Origin: Phoronis australis
Taxonomy: Eukaryota; Phoronida; Phoronidae
Length of the DNA stretch: 64,000 nt
Direction of reading: 5' to 3'
NCBI GenBank assembly: GCA_002633005.1
Contig: NMRA01000124.1
Span: 451,814-515,813 of the forward strand
How positions within the stretch are numbered: position 1 is the stretch's first letter; each line of letters begins with the position of its first letter. Under the pieces are notes generated by a model. The model was not told where the DNA came from. It saw only the letters and a program-made list of their open reading frames with translations, and searched no databases. The position numbers and the translations under genes are program-made. This document shows, piece after piece, positions 25,401 through 34,270 of the stretch.

Positions 25401-26348
25401 TTTCGGTTTCGTTAGACAATATAAGTTAACTTTTTGCAGTTGAGTTATTTGTGAAATTAATTAACAACTCATAGATAACTATGCAACAATTGTTCAGAAT
25501 AAAATACAGTTCCCTTTTAAAACTCAAAGCCGCCTGATCACCGTGGGTCGTCATTTCCATTAGTAACTCTTTGCCAAAATTTGTGTCATTGCTAATAATC
25601 AGGAAACGGTAACAGCAAACATGGAAATATAATACCTACCTGTGGTACAAACAATCGAAACGTAGGTCCAATTGTAGTATTTTATTAGGTCCGCCAAGGC
25701 ACGCGCTTGCAACGAATCTGGCGGAGCGACACGCAAGAAGTACTTGTATTTAGCTTTATCACTGAGGTCACTACTAGTTGCCGAGTATCCTATTTCTGGA
25801 ATATTAAACAACTGCAACACATTTTGAATCTGTGTAGTAACATCGCTTGATCCCGGGCCAATCAATCCCACTATTGGCTTCAATTTCACGTCATTCTCTT
25901 CAGCAGCACAACTACCGGCAATTGACTTGTTGGCGGCACGATCCAAACTCGCTATCGAGTTTTTAATGAAGTCTATACTTTGCTCCATAGCTATGGGAGG
26001 AAACCAACATGAATCGCGTATGTGATAACCTAACGTGATGTTTGGCAAGATTTTGTTATCTTCGTTGATTTTCTTCATTGTGTAAACGAAAGTCTCGATG
26101 CGATGTATCCCGTACTGTTCCCAAACTTTACCACACGTGCGTGTGTACTCCTGCGTACCTGACGACGGCCTACGGTGGACGGGAAAGAGCGCGCCGATGA
26201 TGATGTCACCATCCTTTAGAATAACTTTGCGTGTTTTGTCAGAAGTTGGCGCGTTGTCTTCAATCGTGCCCGTGCCATTTCCGCAACACTGCAGCCCACC
26301 ATAAAAGAAGATGGCAAGTAATGCAGCGGCTGCCTTTCGCCACCACAT
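6534..26348 (-). CDS. Group I metabotropic glutamate receptor-like (mGluR-A), complete, eight exons
   Basis: Exons in coding order: 26348-25640, 22093-21844, 20506-20274, 18995-18749, 18034-17845, 12170-12041, 10995-10104, 7434-6534. All have AG/GT borders and compatible phases, giving 1183 residues, the length of vertebrate mGluR1/5. Layout: signal peptide (1-24), Venus-flytrap ligand domain (about 45-510), cysteine-rich domain (about 520-586), seven-helix domain (about 595-850), long cytoplasmic tail. By alignment to known mGluR1 contacts, the glutamate-binding residues are kept: Y79, R83, W115, S168, S189, T191, D211, Y239, D321, K411. Group I features include the intracellular SRSKKKK..HTPRF loop and the PKVYIII end of helix 7. 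The tail ends TSDV, a class I PDZ ligand form, and I see no canonical PPxxF Homer site. It is expected to be a plasma-membrane Gq-coupled glutamate receptor; the coupling is inferred from family. Confidence 0.93.
7435..10103. other. mGluR-A intron 7
   Basis: Parts align with the mGluR-B intron: 7500-8250 with about 53350-54360, and 9640-9830 with 54555-54780. The block 8255-9630 is absent from the other copy and contains a palindromic repeat. No gene seen. Confidence 0.6.
8255..8540. repeat. Palindromic repeat family 2, copy 1
   Basis: Contains inverted motifs TTTGCACTTGATGACCCC (about 8402) and GGGGTCATCAAGTGCAAA (about 8493) around an ACTCGAAATCTCGAATTTTTACT core. Related sequence, with the GCTCGAATACATAG and ACTCGAGATTTC motifs, recurs near 20745-20970 and 49690-49990. 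Non-coding, foldback-like. Confidence 0.65.
10104..10995 (-). CDS. mGluR-A exon 7: complete seven-transmembrane domain
   Basis: An 892-nt exon from acceptor ATTTTAG to donor GTAAGG. Recognisable pieces: EYLTWTDPEAVIAVS (entry to helix 1), DTPVVKSSTRELSYIILLGI, MIAKPSKLMC with the helix-3 cysteine, ATKTNRISRIL, LVCIT (loop 2 cysteine partner), NFNEAKFIGFSMYTTC, and PKVYIIIW. Against mGluR-B my hand count gives about 54 differences in 302 residues (roughly 82% identity). Confidence 0.96.
12041..12170 (-). CDS. mGluR-A exon 6: cysteine-rich domain
   Basis: A short 130-nt exon after a TATTTTAG acceptor. It encodes IRCCWDCHNCSKNEI, then ETCQSCQKGWWPNDNQS, ending at donor GTGAGT in phase 1. The CCW-C-C and C-x2-C pattern is the nine-cysteine domain that transmits agonist closure to the seven-helix domain. 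Confidence 0.92.
12392..12922. repeat. Dispersed repeat family 1, copy 2
   Basis: Same family and orientation as 4958-5495, inside mGluR-A intron 5. The matching mGluR-B intron lacks it. It begins near GGGGTGCATGCGTAATTTGGG and ends near GTAGTTTTTAATGACACTAA. Confidence 0.75.
12923..14975. other. mGluR-A intron 5, duplicated portion
   Basis: From about 13290 it aligns with 61050-62440 of the mGluR-B intron (for example ATTAATTGGCACTCTGCAAAG against ATTGATTGGCACTGTGCAAAC). The short open frames here are not conserved as reading frames between copies. No gene. Confidence 0.6.
15281..15403. repeat. Fragment related to the hAT-like MITE at 27588-27742
   Basis: Shares GGCAGAGTATT, AGGATTTTG, CAGACATT and the GGGGGG...CCCCC end with the copy at 27588. 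The terminal CAGGGGCGGATCCAG is not preserved here, so this is a degraded or partial copy. Confidence 0.5.
15743..16586 (-). pseudogene. Pogo/Tigger-like transposase, internally deleted and broken
   Basis: The N-terminal piece starts at an ATG at 16584-16586 (MPSLSWTSEDKQNCL) and encodes a psq-like helix-turn-helix as in pogo/Tc1-type transposases (GFNAVSELFDIPKVNYCRHR). The C-terminal piece (about 15743-16030) is a Lys/Arg-rich segment followed by QEWVECVR, a stop where a Cys is expected, then WAHTECSEDQW and CVCHNC. This is the PHD-like C-x2-C finger found at the C-terminus of some pogo transposases. Only about 330 bp separates the two pieces, so the DDE catalytic core is gone. The pogo identity is by domain resemblance only. 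Confidence 0.55.
17535..17700. repeat. Short minisatellite, unit about 39-42 bp
   Basis: Four imperfect units containing GTGGACTTCGGGACTAGT or close variants, separated by AAGCCTGCC or CAGCCTACG. It is open in one plus-strand frame (repeating VDFGTS), which I take as an accident of the repeat. Absent from the mGluR-B intron. Confidence 0.7.
17845..18034 (-). CDS. mGluR-A exon 5: end of ligand domain, start of cysteine-rich domain
   Basis: After acceptor ATTTCAG it reads YDIMNYQRKIGRNN, MDGDIEIYWPKGQ and SVCSQPCKQGTIIK, ending at donor GTAAAT in phase 0. Cys residues of VCSQPC begin the cysteine-rich domain. Confidence 0.92.
18674..18731. repeat. Perfect 29-bp tandem duplication beside the exon 4 donor
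   Basis: Two identical units (18674-18702 and 18703-18731) starting GAGAATGTTATACATAAGG. The mGluR-B intron has a single diverged unit at the same place. It lies within the first 75 intronic bases. Confidence 0.95.
18749..18995 (-). CDS. mGluR-A exon 4: ligand domain with the K411 contact
   Basis: Acceptor TTTGCAG, donor GTATGT. It encodes DGKLGLVINAIYAMAYALHN, LCKGHVGICDAMNPVNG and FNKNGDPPGR. The 247-nt length is identical in mGluR-B. A perfect 29-bp tandem duplication lies in the intron 17 bp past the donor. Confidence 0.93.
19102..19605. repeat. 19-bp minisatellite, about 26 units, in mGluR-A intron 3
   Basis: The unit is GTATGTGATGTTGTTGGGA or variants with ATT for AGT; the array covers about 500 bp with point differences between units and no spacers. 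The visible part of the mGluR-B intron beyond exon 4 (63633-63950) has no such array, so it expanded in this copy or lies elsewhere. Confidence 0.95.
20274..20506 (-). CDS. mGluR-A exon 3: ligand domain
   Basis: Begins after TTTTGTAG and codes (S)DGWNDRPDVVKGLDEAA, carrying the contact aspartate D321. It then runs through ITWFDEHYFSLTPEKNTNNPWF and NPWFKQFWQETFNCS to donor GTTTGT. This is the conserved NPWFxxFWQ segment of metabotropic receptors. Confidence 0.93.
20745..20970. repeat. Palindromic repeat family 2, copy 2
   Basis: Shares TTTTACTCGAAA, TCTATTATTCCGCGCTCGAA and GTTTACGCTGG-type motifs with 8255-8540, and the ACTCGAGATTT / AAAACTCGAGAAT inverted pair. Intronic, non-coding. Confidence 0.6.
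20971..21843. other. Rest of mGluR-A intron 2
   Basis: Only short unsupported frames, including one at 21332-21583 (minus) without a domain or splice context. Nothing else recognised. Confidence 0.4.
21844..22093 (-). CDS. mGluR-A exon 2: ligand domain
   Basis: Acceptor CTTGCAG before 22093 and donor GTAAAC after 21844. It continues TGTYGENGIQELTKI and includes VVLCFCQGDTVRMLLQ, matching the ACFCEGMTVR-type strand of group I receptors. The tyrosine of TYG is the glutamate-contact Y239. The exon is 250 nt and is too broken up by frame to show as one open frame with a start codon. Confidence 0.93.
22094..24278. other. mGluR-A intron 1, left part
   Basis: The 23185-23889 stretch is open for about 100 residues in several frames on both strands without a recognisable domain. 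Possibly a decayed gene fragment, but I cannot name one. Confidence 0.3.
24279..25075 (-). mobile_element. About 800-bp repeat family 3, copy 1 (tRNA-like end plus hairpin end)
   Basis: Inverted relative to a second copy at 33293-34134. The low-coordinate end holds a tRNA-like region (24330-24400) with a B-box GGTTCGAAACC on the minus strand. The high-coordinate end is a long hairpin (24898-25073). Between them is shared unique sequence including GCCTCTGACATTGAAAGAAG and GGTAGATCGATTCGTAGCAA. No long open frame. The class is unclear: it could be a SINE-containing composite or a non-autonomous DNA element. Confidence 0.75.
24898..25073. repeat. Foldback hairpin of repeat family 3, copy 1
   Basis: The arms pair over about 80 bp: ATAAATAGATTATGACATG and CAGTCGTTATCCCCC on the left with GGGGGATAACGACTTTG and TAATAATCTACATTT on the right. 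The inner arms are CTAGAGCCCTCGTGGATTTT and AAAATCCCACTCGGTCTCTAG. Confidence 0.8.
25640..26348 (-). CDS. mGluR-A exon 1: signal peptide and first lobe of the ligand domain
   Basis: The start codon is at 26346-26348 and is followed by a basic/hydrophobic signal peptide. The exon encodes residues 1-236 plus one base and stops at donor GTAGGT after IVCTT. Visible motifs: DGDIIIGALFPVH, EQYGIHR, RDSCW, LIGPGSS, GYSATSSDLSDK, RVAPPD. There are N-glycosylation sequons at NITL and NWT. The residue after the second binding serine is Asp instead of the Ser usual in mGluR1/5. Confidence 0.95.
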
Positions 26349-27587
26349 TTTGTTGCAGATAAGTCCAATGCTGCCTCTAGTTCACAATCGACACGTGCCT
26401 GCACGTGCAGCCCGTTTAACACACTGTAAGGACTCAGCGGCTTTACGAGCGCACGTGAATATGACAGCACTCCATTTCCATTCCAATCACTCACGTCTAC
26501 AGTTCATCCGTTAAATTGAATCAAATCAACCGCAATGTGAGTACCCTGAAATAAAAACTCAGTTTATTACACACAACGTACACGATTTTAGCCGCGGTTA
26601 AAGCACACGTGTAGTTCTCACTTGACGGAAATTACGCGAAATAAGCGAATCTACATACAATGAGAAGGAAAAGGGAAATTTTATTTTGTTAAATTCCTCC
26701 TAAGAAATTACTAAGTCAGAATATTTGCATATTTTAAAAATGGTTAGCTGATCTGTGCAGTAACCGCAGTGGAAAGCTTAGATTTTTCGTGAGGAGCAAG
26801 ACAGTTAATTTTTGAAAAAAAAGACAATATGACAGTCATTATTTTGTAAATATCTCGTCTTGAGCGACCAGGAACCGTTGAAAAGATATCAAAAGTTTAT
26901 TTTTGATGCAGAATTCTAAAAACAGAAGAAAAAAATCCGATGAGGACGCCTGTCCTCTCGCATATTATTTACCCGTTGTGTGAAAGACATGGCTATTTTA
27001 AAAATTCTTTAAATTAAAGTGAGTTTTTACATTTTTCCATCATAAAGTTTTCACTTATCAAAAAGCACCGCCTAGGTCAATAATCGCATCATCGGGCAAA
27101 GGAAATATTCTAACGGCACAACAGCTATAGCGTACATTAAACAGGGACTACTATTTGTAACTAAACAATAAACTGATCAAAGGCAAATGGCACGCATTAC
27201 AAAGGCTTACACTGTACTGTATTTTATCGAACGCGATCGTGTTCTTTCGAGAACCACTGTGTAATGCACACGTCGTAGTGTTGCGTTACACACGTGGATT
27301 ACACTACAATACTAACTTTGTTCCTAATTCACCGCTAGGTGGGCGCTGACACTGACGAGTAACATGCACTCGGACATTCATACGAGTGCATAGCTTCATT
27401 CTTTCGGCGCCAGGTGAACGCAGGCACGAGTGAAATGTACTCATTCAAAATATGGAACACGTAAATGTGTACACATGATGGTTTATATGTTATTATTTGT
27501 AATTTGGGCCAGATATAGAAAACGCATTCTTCAATACGATGGGTATTCTATTCTGTATTAAAATTGCCTGCTGTGACTAGTCTGTTC
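26349..27587. promoter_or_regulatory. Upstream region of mGluR-A
   Basis: The presumed 5' UTR and promoter of mGluR-A on the minus strand. CACGTG-type motifs occur at about 26394-26405 and 26450. I see no convincing TATA box at a fixed distance from the start codon, and the transcription start cannot be placed from sequence alone. Confidence 0.3.
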
Positions 27588-27742
27588 CAGGGGCGGATCC
27601 AGTATTTTGAGTTATGGGGCAGGGCAGAGTATTAGTCAGGATTTTGCTCCTCAGACATTTGCACCCCCAAACTGCCAAATGGAACATGGGAGAATTTTAG
27701 GGGGCGCCTGCTTGACCCCACACCCCCCTTAATCCGCCACTG
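27588..27742. mobile_element. hAT-like MITE
   Basis: 155 bp with terminal inverted repeats CAGGGGCGGATCCAG and CTTAATCCGCCACTG, which pair with three mismatches. The CAGxGGCGGAT end is typical of hAT-family non-autonomous elements. I could not find an 8-bp target duplication. A degraded relative lies at 15281-15403. Confidence 0.65.
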
Positions 27743-28244
27743 CGTTCATGTTCCCTATTTGTGTTTACAACCAGGCATTCACTATGGATTAAAACAGACA
27801 CGCCATTTTAGAGGTCATATTGTCCACCACTTTAAATAATTGCGAATACTTTAAGGAACATTGCGCCGTTGTGTATGCGAAAATTAAGCAACACGTGGGC
27901 AACGTTCATTATTTGTTTATCATGCAACAGACGAGCACATCTTTTTAGAGTCTTGACTTCACAGTGGTGAAAACATTTTTCCAATTACTTGAATCAAATT
28001 AACAACATCAAATAGGTTAACTTAACTAATATAATGTTTTATTGATATATCAAAACTTTTACTGTAGTAATCCCAGTGTCCTTCCCATAAAAACGAGATT
28101 TCAGTCGTAAACGCACGAAACCATCCTACCCTCGCAATGCAACCTCTTTCTAGTTGACGTAAAATACCATCAAAACCTACCACTGCCAGGCAGCCAGCTT
28201 TCCTATATTTTTTTATTTTTAATAAGTTTATTTGCAGAAACAGC

Positions 28245-29030
28245 ATTTAACAATGGAATACAGTAAAAAAGAAAACAAACACAAACACATTCACTCTCAC
28301 ATTCACACATTCCAGCTCTGCTTTAATTTATACAGAATGTATAAGGGTTTCAAAAAATCCCAGCAAGTCAGGGGGTAATTCTCTAGATTTCATACTTTTC
28401 CATGTCTTGACAGTGTCAAATAAAATTGTGTGAAATCTCTGATGTACAGGAATACATGAAGACTTCGAACAAGTATATATAAAGTACTGAGCTAACGTTA
28501 ATATGTGATTAATTTCGTAGCCATGATATCCAAAGTATGCAAATAGTACGACACGCTTTTCATCCAGTAACAGGTTATCTCCAACAACGTTTGAAATCAA
28601 AGTTTGTAATTTATTCCAAAAAGAAAGTACATGCTCACGTTCCAAAAACAAGTGATTAAAAGTTTCTACGAGTCCGCAAAATTAGCAATTTGTCGTTTTG
28701 GATTATTTTCATTTTCTGTAAAAATATTTTGTGTAAACTTTTTTATGAATTTGATAATACTTAAAAACTTGCAAATGAGGTTGGAGCAATAGTTTAAAAG
28801 GCATAATATAAATATGTTTAATTTGCTGGTCAACAACTAATTCTAATAAATTGTGTTCTATATCAGCAACTGATGTCTCTCTGGAAAGTAATGCATCTTT
28901 TGTCCATCGCGTATCAATCTGATCCGGTACAAAGTCGTGCATGCTGCTGGCTCTATCATGAATCGGACTATCTGAAATTTTCCTTGCCTTGGCCAGAGCA
29001 TTGGTATATAATAATATTATGAACAAACGC
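28245..29030 (-). mobile_element. LINE ORF2 C-terminal remnant
   Basis: Minus-strand frames give CGLVETFNHLFLEREHVLSFW, the usual zinc-knuckle-plus-aromatic pattern after a LINE reverse transcriptase, near 28600-28700. They continue NKLQTLISNVVGDNLLLDEK and GYHGYEINHILTLAQYFIY. Upstream, 28709-29026 is another frame of the same region (ARKISDSPIHDRASSMHDFV). Frame changes show it is dead. It appears to be L1/Tx1-like. Confidence 0.7.
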
Positions 29031-29444
29031 TCTTCAGTTCTACTACTGCATAATGGTGGGAAATATTTTGACGCGTTAGAGAAGATCCCACGGTCAAACG
29101 CGTCTTTTTGTGTGTAAGAATGGATAACTCACCTTATGGGATTAGTTACATCTACAGGAGGATTCTTGAGATCAAGAGTTCAAAGGTGAGCTCAGTTCAA
29201 ATCCTGTTCCGTTGAAGCGCAAACGTCCAAATGACTGGCGTAATCTGTAAATGGGTTCAAAGGTTAGGTGTCATGTATACTGGCCAGGTGCTTCTTCCAA
29301 CAATGTGTTTACTTCCTCCGGACCCAACTGTGCCACTGCGAGGCAACAGTTTCAGCGAAACAAAATCAAACAAAAAAACGTTTATTTCGAAACCCATAGG
29401 GCCATTGTTCCACAGTTCAACATATTAATATTCAAACAGTATAA

Positions 29445-29720
29445 TCTCGCCATATCATCAAATACTCATAATTTCGCTCTTAATTGCCTTTGCTTGTTGA
29501 ATGAAGGATGTTATATTTCTTAAAACATACACAGAATGTGAACCTAAGAGTGCCTTAATGTTTCTATTTATAACAATACATTGTGGTAATAAATATTTCC
29601 GTAGCTCCGCAAAGACAGGACAATAAAGTAAAAGGTGTATTTTTGTTTCAATTTCATCGGTGTTACATAATTTACAAATCCTTTCTGCTCGAGGTATATT
29701 ATTTCTTCTACCCAACTTAA
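29445..29720 (-). mobile_element. LINE C-terminal fragment (second type)
   Basis: Reads NIPRAERICKLCNTDEIETK, then HLLLYCPVFAELRKYLLP, ending with SFIQQAKAIKSEIMSI and a stop. The ERICKLCN...H..L.CP motif is a common end of non-LTR retrotransposon ORF2. A related fragment (RTERICNICNTGEIQTEEHF) occurs on the plus strand near 46265-46330. Confidence 0.7.
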
Positions 29721-30001
29721 GATAGGTGGATACACAAAAATTAATTTTGACTGTTTTTTACATTTTTATGTCATCCTAATCTTTAATTCTTGATGCACAG
29801 TATACTGAAGAAAAATAAAATCATTCTAAAAATCCAAAGTTGTTTTTTTAGCTATATTTGACCAAGCCTCGGTAAGTCATATGGCTTGAGTGCTCACCAG
29901 CTCAGTGATTGACAACTGGGGCGGAGCTTATATACAAGGACACTGGCTCTAATCTAACCCTGTCAACAAGCATTGCGTAACCGGGCAATCGAGAGTGATG
30001 T

Positions 30002-30646
30002 NNNNNNNNNNNNNNNNNNNNNNNNNNNNNNNNNNNNNNNNNNNNNNNNNNNNNNNNNNNNNNNNNNNNNNNNNNNNNNNNNNNNNNNNNNNNNNNNNNN
30101 NNNNNNNNNNNNNNNNNNNNNNNNNNNNNNNNNNNNNNNNNNNNNNNNNNNNNNNNNNNNNNNNNNNNNNNNNNNNNNNNNNNNNNNNNNNNNNNNNNNN
30201 NNNNNNNNNNNNNNNNNNNNNNNNNNNNNNNNNNNNNNNNNNNNNNNNNNNNNNNNNNNNNNNNNNNNNNNNNNNNNNNNNNNNNNNNNNNNNNNNNNNN
30301 NNNNNNNNNNNNNNNNNNNNNNNNNNNNNNNNNNNNNNNNNNNNNNNNNNNNNNNNNNNNNNNNNNNNNNNNNNNNNNNNNNNNNNNNNNNNNNNNNNNN
30401 NNNNNNNNNNNNNNNNNNNNNNNNNNNNNNNNNNNNNNNNNNNNNNNNNNNNNNNNNNNNNNNNNNNNNNNNNNNNNNNNNNNNNNNNNNNNNNNNNNNN
30501 NNNNNNNNNNNNNNNNNNNNNNNNNNNNNNNNNNNNNNNNNNNNNNNNNNNNNNNNNNNNNNNNNNNNNNNNNNNNNNNNNNNNNNNNNNNNNNNNNNNN
30601 NNNNNNNNNNNNNNNNNNNNNNNNNNNNNNNNNNNNNNNNNNNNNN
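30002..30646. other. Assembly gap (645 N)
   Basis: An unbroken run of N. Any open frame crossing it is an artefact. Confidence 1.
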
Positions 30647-31659
30647 AAAATTACGCTGTAAACAAACAGGTATGTCACATTTTCTAAATATGAAGTAAAT
30701 ATCAGCTTTATTTCTAGTACTTCAACAAAAATTGGAACATAATGACCACGCATTCTGAACGAAATTTGATCTCAAGTGGCAATCGATGACCGCTTAAGTT
30801 CAAAGCTGTTTTTCTCGGCTCGTGATTTCAGGATAGTGACAAGATTCTCGGGCCTATTTTTCCACAACACGTGGGTCAATTTTTACGAAAGTTGCAAATT
30901 TGAAATCCTCTAGGACTGAAGTAAAATAGTGTGCCAGGGTTTTTTGATAAATGAACCAGATTTTTAGTTATTAGACGGAAACTGACCAAATGACAAAAAG
31001 TGGCGTGCTTGCCCCAACTCGCACACAAAAAATGCCACAAAATCAAGATCATAATGATTTTGTACATATATTTGGTATGGATAAGTAGAATACTGTGTAA
31101 GGAAACAAGTGATGATGATCCCTGTGCATTTTCAAAAAAAATTCGAGGTAAAATTGGATTTTTTGAAAATTAAAAAATACGATTTTTTAAAAAACGAACT
31201 ACAAAAAAAAAACGTTTTTTTCGATTTTTGTCACTTTCAGAGTCATATCTAACTAGTTAAAACTCCCTTTTTACTCATTTTAGTTAGGAGCCTGGAGATT
31301 TGATCAGTGTATACACCTACCTTAATCATAAGATGATGCGTCGAATATCTAAAATTTGCTGCTGCAAATACTTGATTTAAAGACAGTCTACCATATAAAT
31401 ACTTTTCACACGTTTATTCAGACTTAATTGAACGTTGAAAATTACATATAATCGCATTTGCAAAATGAAAACGACGACAATTGAAAATTCATATCCTAGA
31501 GTCATTGCTTAAAAGAAATTTAAAAAATCATTTCACACTAATATCTTGTTGCAACCAAACCCGATTGTGAATAACACATTTTACTAAAGTACACCAGTTC
31601 TTTTGACCTTTCAAATCGTTTTCACCCAGCATTATGTAACATTGTCTTGGCAACCTATC
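30647..31659. other. AT-rich intergenic sequence, no gene seen
   Basis: Includes long A and T runs around 31130-31240. The open frame at 30876-31067 has no recognisable features. Confidence 0.4.
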
Positions 31660-32360
31660 ATCATTCATGTTCAACAATTTCGTACTTAATGAGTTTGCAC
31701 ATATATGTCACACACAAATCAAAACATTCACCTATTGCAATAAGATTTGTTGTTTTGATACCTGTATGTAATAACCATTTACAAAACGCAAGCTGAGCTC
31801 ATTCTATGTCTTTTCTGTGGGTTGTAACCCACAATTCTGCTCCATACAACAGAATAGGTGCCACCATAGGGTCAAATAATTCAAATGCTATATTTATATT
31901 TATATTTATATTTATATTTATATTTGGTCCCATTTTGTTTTAATAAGACTTAACTAACTGAAGAGATTTACTTGCCTGTTGGGCAAGGTTTTGCAACACA
32001 TCGTCCAACTCGCCCTGCTTAAGAAAGAAATTCTAGGTAATTATAGTAGTGCATGAATTTAACTTAGCCCCATTATAGAATCTTTTTTCATTATAATTCA
32101 GGGTCCACCTTTTTTATGGACATGCACAGACATGTTCCATTTTAAACAAAAATTTTCCTAACAATCAAGTCTTCTCAGAAGTTGTAATACAGTGTCACCA
32201 GCTAAAGTGACATCTGCAAAAATAACAAGAATATATTTGCTATGTCTTAACTATATGCCACTGTTTCTACCAGTCTGTATTTCAGTTGCAAGTTCATTAA
32301 TGTACAATGAAAATAACAAAGGGCTAATCCTACAGCCTTGTCTGACACCAGTGAGGCCTT
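31660..32360 (-). mobile_element. LINE reverse transcriptase remnant
   Basis: Minus-strand frames show GVRQGCRISPLLFSLYINEL, then VIFADVTLAGDTVLQLLRRLDC (the catalytic F/Y-A-D-D box reduced to FADV), WNMSVHVHKKGG, and farther on DPMVAPILLYGAELW with KWLLHTGIKT. These are the finger, palm and thumb signatures of a CR1/RTE/L2-type element. Stops and a missing Asp mark it as a fossil. A hexanucleotide microsatellite interrupts it. Confidence 0.75.
31889..31925. repeat. (TATATT)n microsatellite
   Basis: About six perfect copies of a TATTTA hexamer inside the LINE remnant. Confidence 0.95.
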
Positions 32361-33292
32361 ACTGACCAGCGCAACCTGGCAAAATGGCGGTCACTGGGGA
32401 TGACATTGGGTCTAAGCCCGCGGTTCAGAACATGTAAGTCCCACAAAAATGAAGAAATTGGGATGGGTTAGGTTTTACGGCAATTTTTTTAAGTAAATTG
32501 AAATTCATTGCCACATCTTTGTTCAGTGTTAAATTTCTGACAAGTGGACATGGTCAAACATTCGGTTGGTAAAAACATATTTCTACCTAAATTTCTATAT
32601 ACTACGTTGTAATTGCATTCGGATTCATGTGTCACTGCGGCGATTGTGGGTTTGGGATTTTAGGTACAAAATGGCTAAAATTGCAATTTTTTGCTTGTTT
32701 TTGGCATCTCAATTTTCTCAGTGGACGCAGCAAGGCAAAATACATGGTTTTGTTGAATTTTTTCATCTTTGAAATACACCTATCGAGTGTGCTATCTGCC
32801 TGTTATGTGTTTTTTCGAGTGTCTTGGAACAGTGTTAACAAGTGCTTTTGTTCATCCACACCCGTGATAAGGTCAAAATCAGCCACTCAAACTGTGATCT
32901 TTGTCTTAATAAAGAAGTGACTGAATGAATTTTGTAGTTATTGCGATTCTAATATTTGTGGTATGCTTCTTTACCTGGGGTATTGAGATTCTTTTTAAAA
33001 ATTTCTTGGGTAAATGGCTTACGTTATTGTATTTCTTTGGCTCGCTGTTACCGTACTGTCAAGCCTGAAGTTGCTTCTTTTTATTCCAATAGAAATCAAA
33101 CGCTCTGGTGATTGGCTATCAATTCTGTGTGTATTTCGACTGCCAACGTGCAATTTTGACATACATATCAATTACAGCAATGCAGTTTTATAAGTGGTAT
33201 ACAACGTACGTGTTTGTAACTGTGGTTATTAAATCGAGATTCATGATATGCAAACTTCGTCCTCGTTCAAATGCTTTTGCATATAAAGAATT
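32361..33292. other. Intergenic, no gene seen
   Basis: Short frames only (for example 32627-32920 on the plus strand, cysteine/phenylalanine-rich, no domain). Confidence 0.4.
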
Positions 33293-34004
33293 GATATATG
33301 TAGATTATTATGTTCTAAGTCGTTATCCCCCGTATTCTAGAGCACGAGTGGAGTTTGGAGAATTATCGCCCCAGGGGCGTCATCCCCGATGACGATAATT
33401 CTCCAAAATCCACGAGGGCTCTAGATAATTGTGATAACGACTGAGAACGTGTAATAATCTATTTATACCACAAAGTGAACGAAAAACATTGCAATGAATC
33501 GATCTACCTTTCCCTACTCGCCTCGGCTTTGTAACTACCTTCTATGTCAGAGGCCCGGGGTCGGAGGTAGTGACCATTTAAGAAAAGACGAGCTATTTTT
33601 GTCAAATAATGCTTTTACTCAAAACCAATTGAAACTTTAAACAAAATGGAAATAAAGTGAATCTATAAATCAAGGTTTAGCAACTATTACAGCTTACTAC
33701 ATATTTTACCATGCTAAGCTTCGACCGAGAAAATATCGTTTGCTAAACCAGGTTACCACTGGTAACTGAATATAATGCTCAAGTCGAGAGGACCCCGACT
33801 ACACGATACCCGCATTCTCATTGTAGATCGGTAACTTACAAGTGAGCGAAAATGAGAGATAAATTTCACTGAATTAAAATACCGTTTTTATGAAAATTAT
33901 GCGATTTTTTCATAGCGTATAAATGTCGGTAAAATGCCCTTTAATTGTATGACATGCGATTGTTGCGCGTGCTCATTTAAGTATTCTTGTTTCACGTTTG
34001 ATGA

Positions 34005-34072
34005 CGTCAGCCGCTGAGTGATAAAGTTGACGACTCGAAACTCCTGCGGACCGGGTTCTAAACCGGCCTCGA
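34005..34072 (+). other. tRNA-like (Ser/Leu-type) region in repeat family 3
   Basis: Reads GCTGAGTGATAAAG, resembling an A box and D arm (GCCGAGTGGTTAAGG), then GACGACTCGAAACTC and a B-box region CCGGGTTCTAAACCGG that can form a T arm. The copy 1 equivalent has the canonical B box GGTTCGAAACC. It does not fold into a credible full tRNA, so I regard it as an internal Pol III promoter relic, not a tRNA gene. Confidence 0.5.
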
Positions 34073-34085
34073 TTCTCGCAAAAAT

Positions 34086-34107
34086 GTTATCTCACTAGTG
34101 AGATAAC
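34086..34107. repeat. Perfect 22-bp palindrome near the end of repeat family 3
   Basis: Self-complementary sequence centred on CACTAGTG (GTTATCTCACTAGTGAGATA, then AC). It sits just after the tRNA-like region. Confidence 0.95.
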
Positions 34108-34270
34108 TAAATGGGTTATTACACGGTTGTATTGGCCATTCGAGGCTGTGATATGAAATAACATACTTCGTACAGACACGGTCGTACGTTATATATTTTT
34201 TTTAGATTATCCCACATGCATAGGAATACTACTGCCATATCCTATCGAGAATTCATTTCATCTGGAAATG

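Larger units (their letters stand above)
33293..34134 (+). mobile_element. About 800-bp repeat family 3, copy 2
   Basis: Inverted partner of 24279-25075, in the order hairpin (33293-33470), unique body, tRNA-like region (34005-34072) and a terminal AACTAAATGGGTTATTA that matches TAACCCATATAGTTAT at copy 1. The body shares ATCGATCTACCTTTC and CTATGTCAGAGGCCCGGGG. No coding capacity. Confidence 0.75.

Noticed and set aside
29902-30753. Long open frames of up to 283 codons on both strands
   Set aside because: They run through the 645-base gap of unknown bases and are artefacts.
34005-34072. Functional tRNA gene
   Set aside because: A- and B-box-like parts exist, but acceptor and anticodon stems do not form; it is part of a dispersed repeat.
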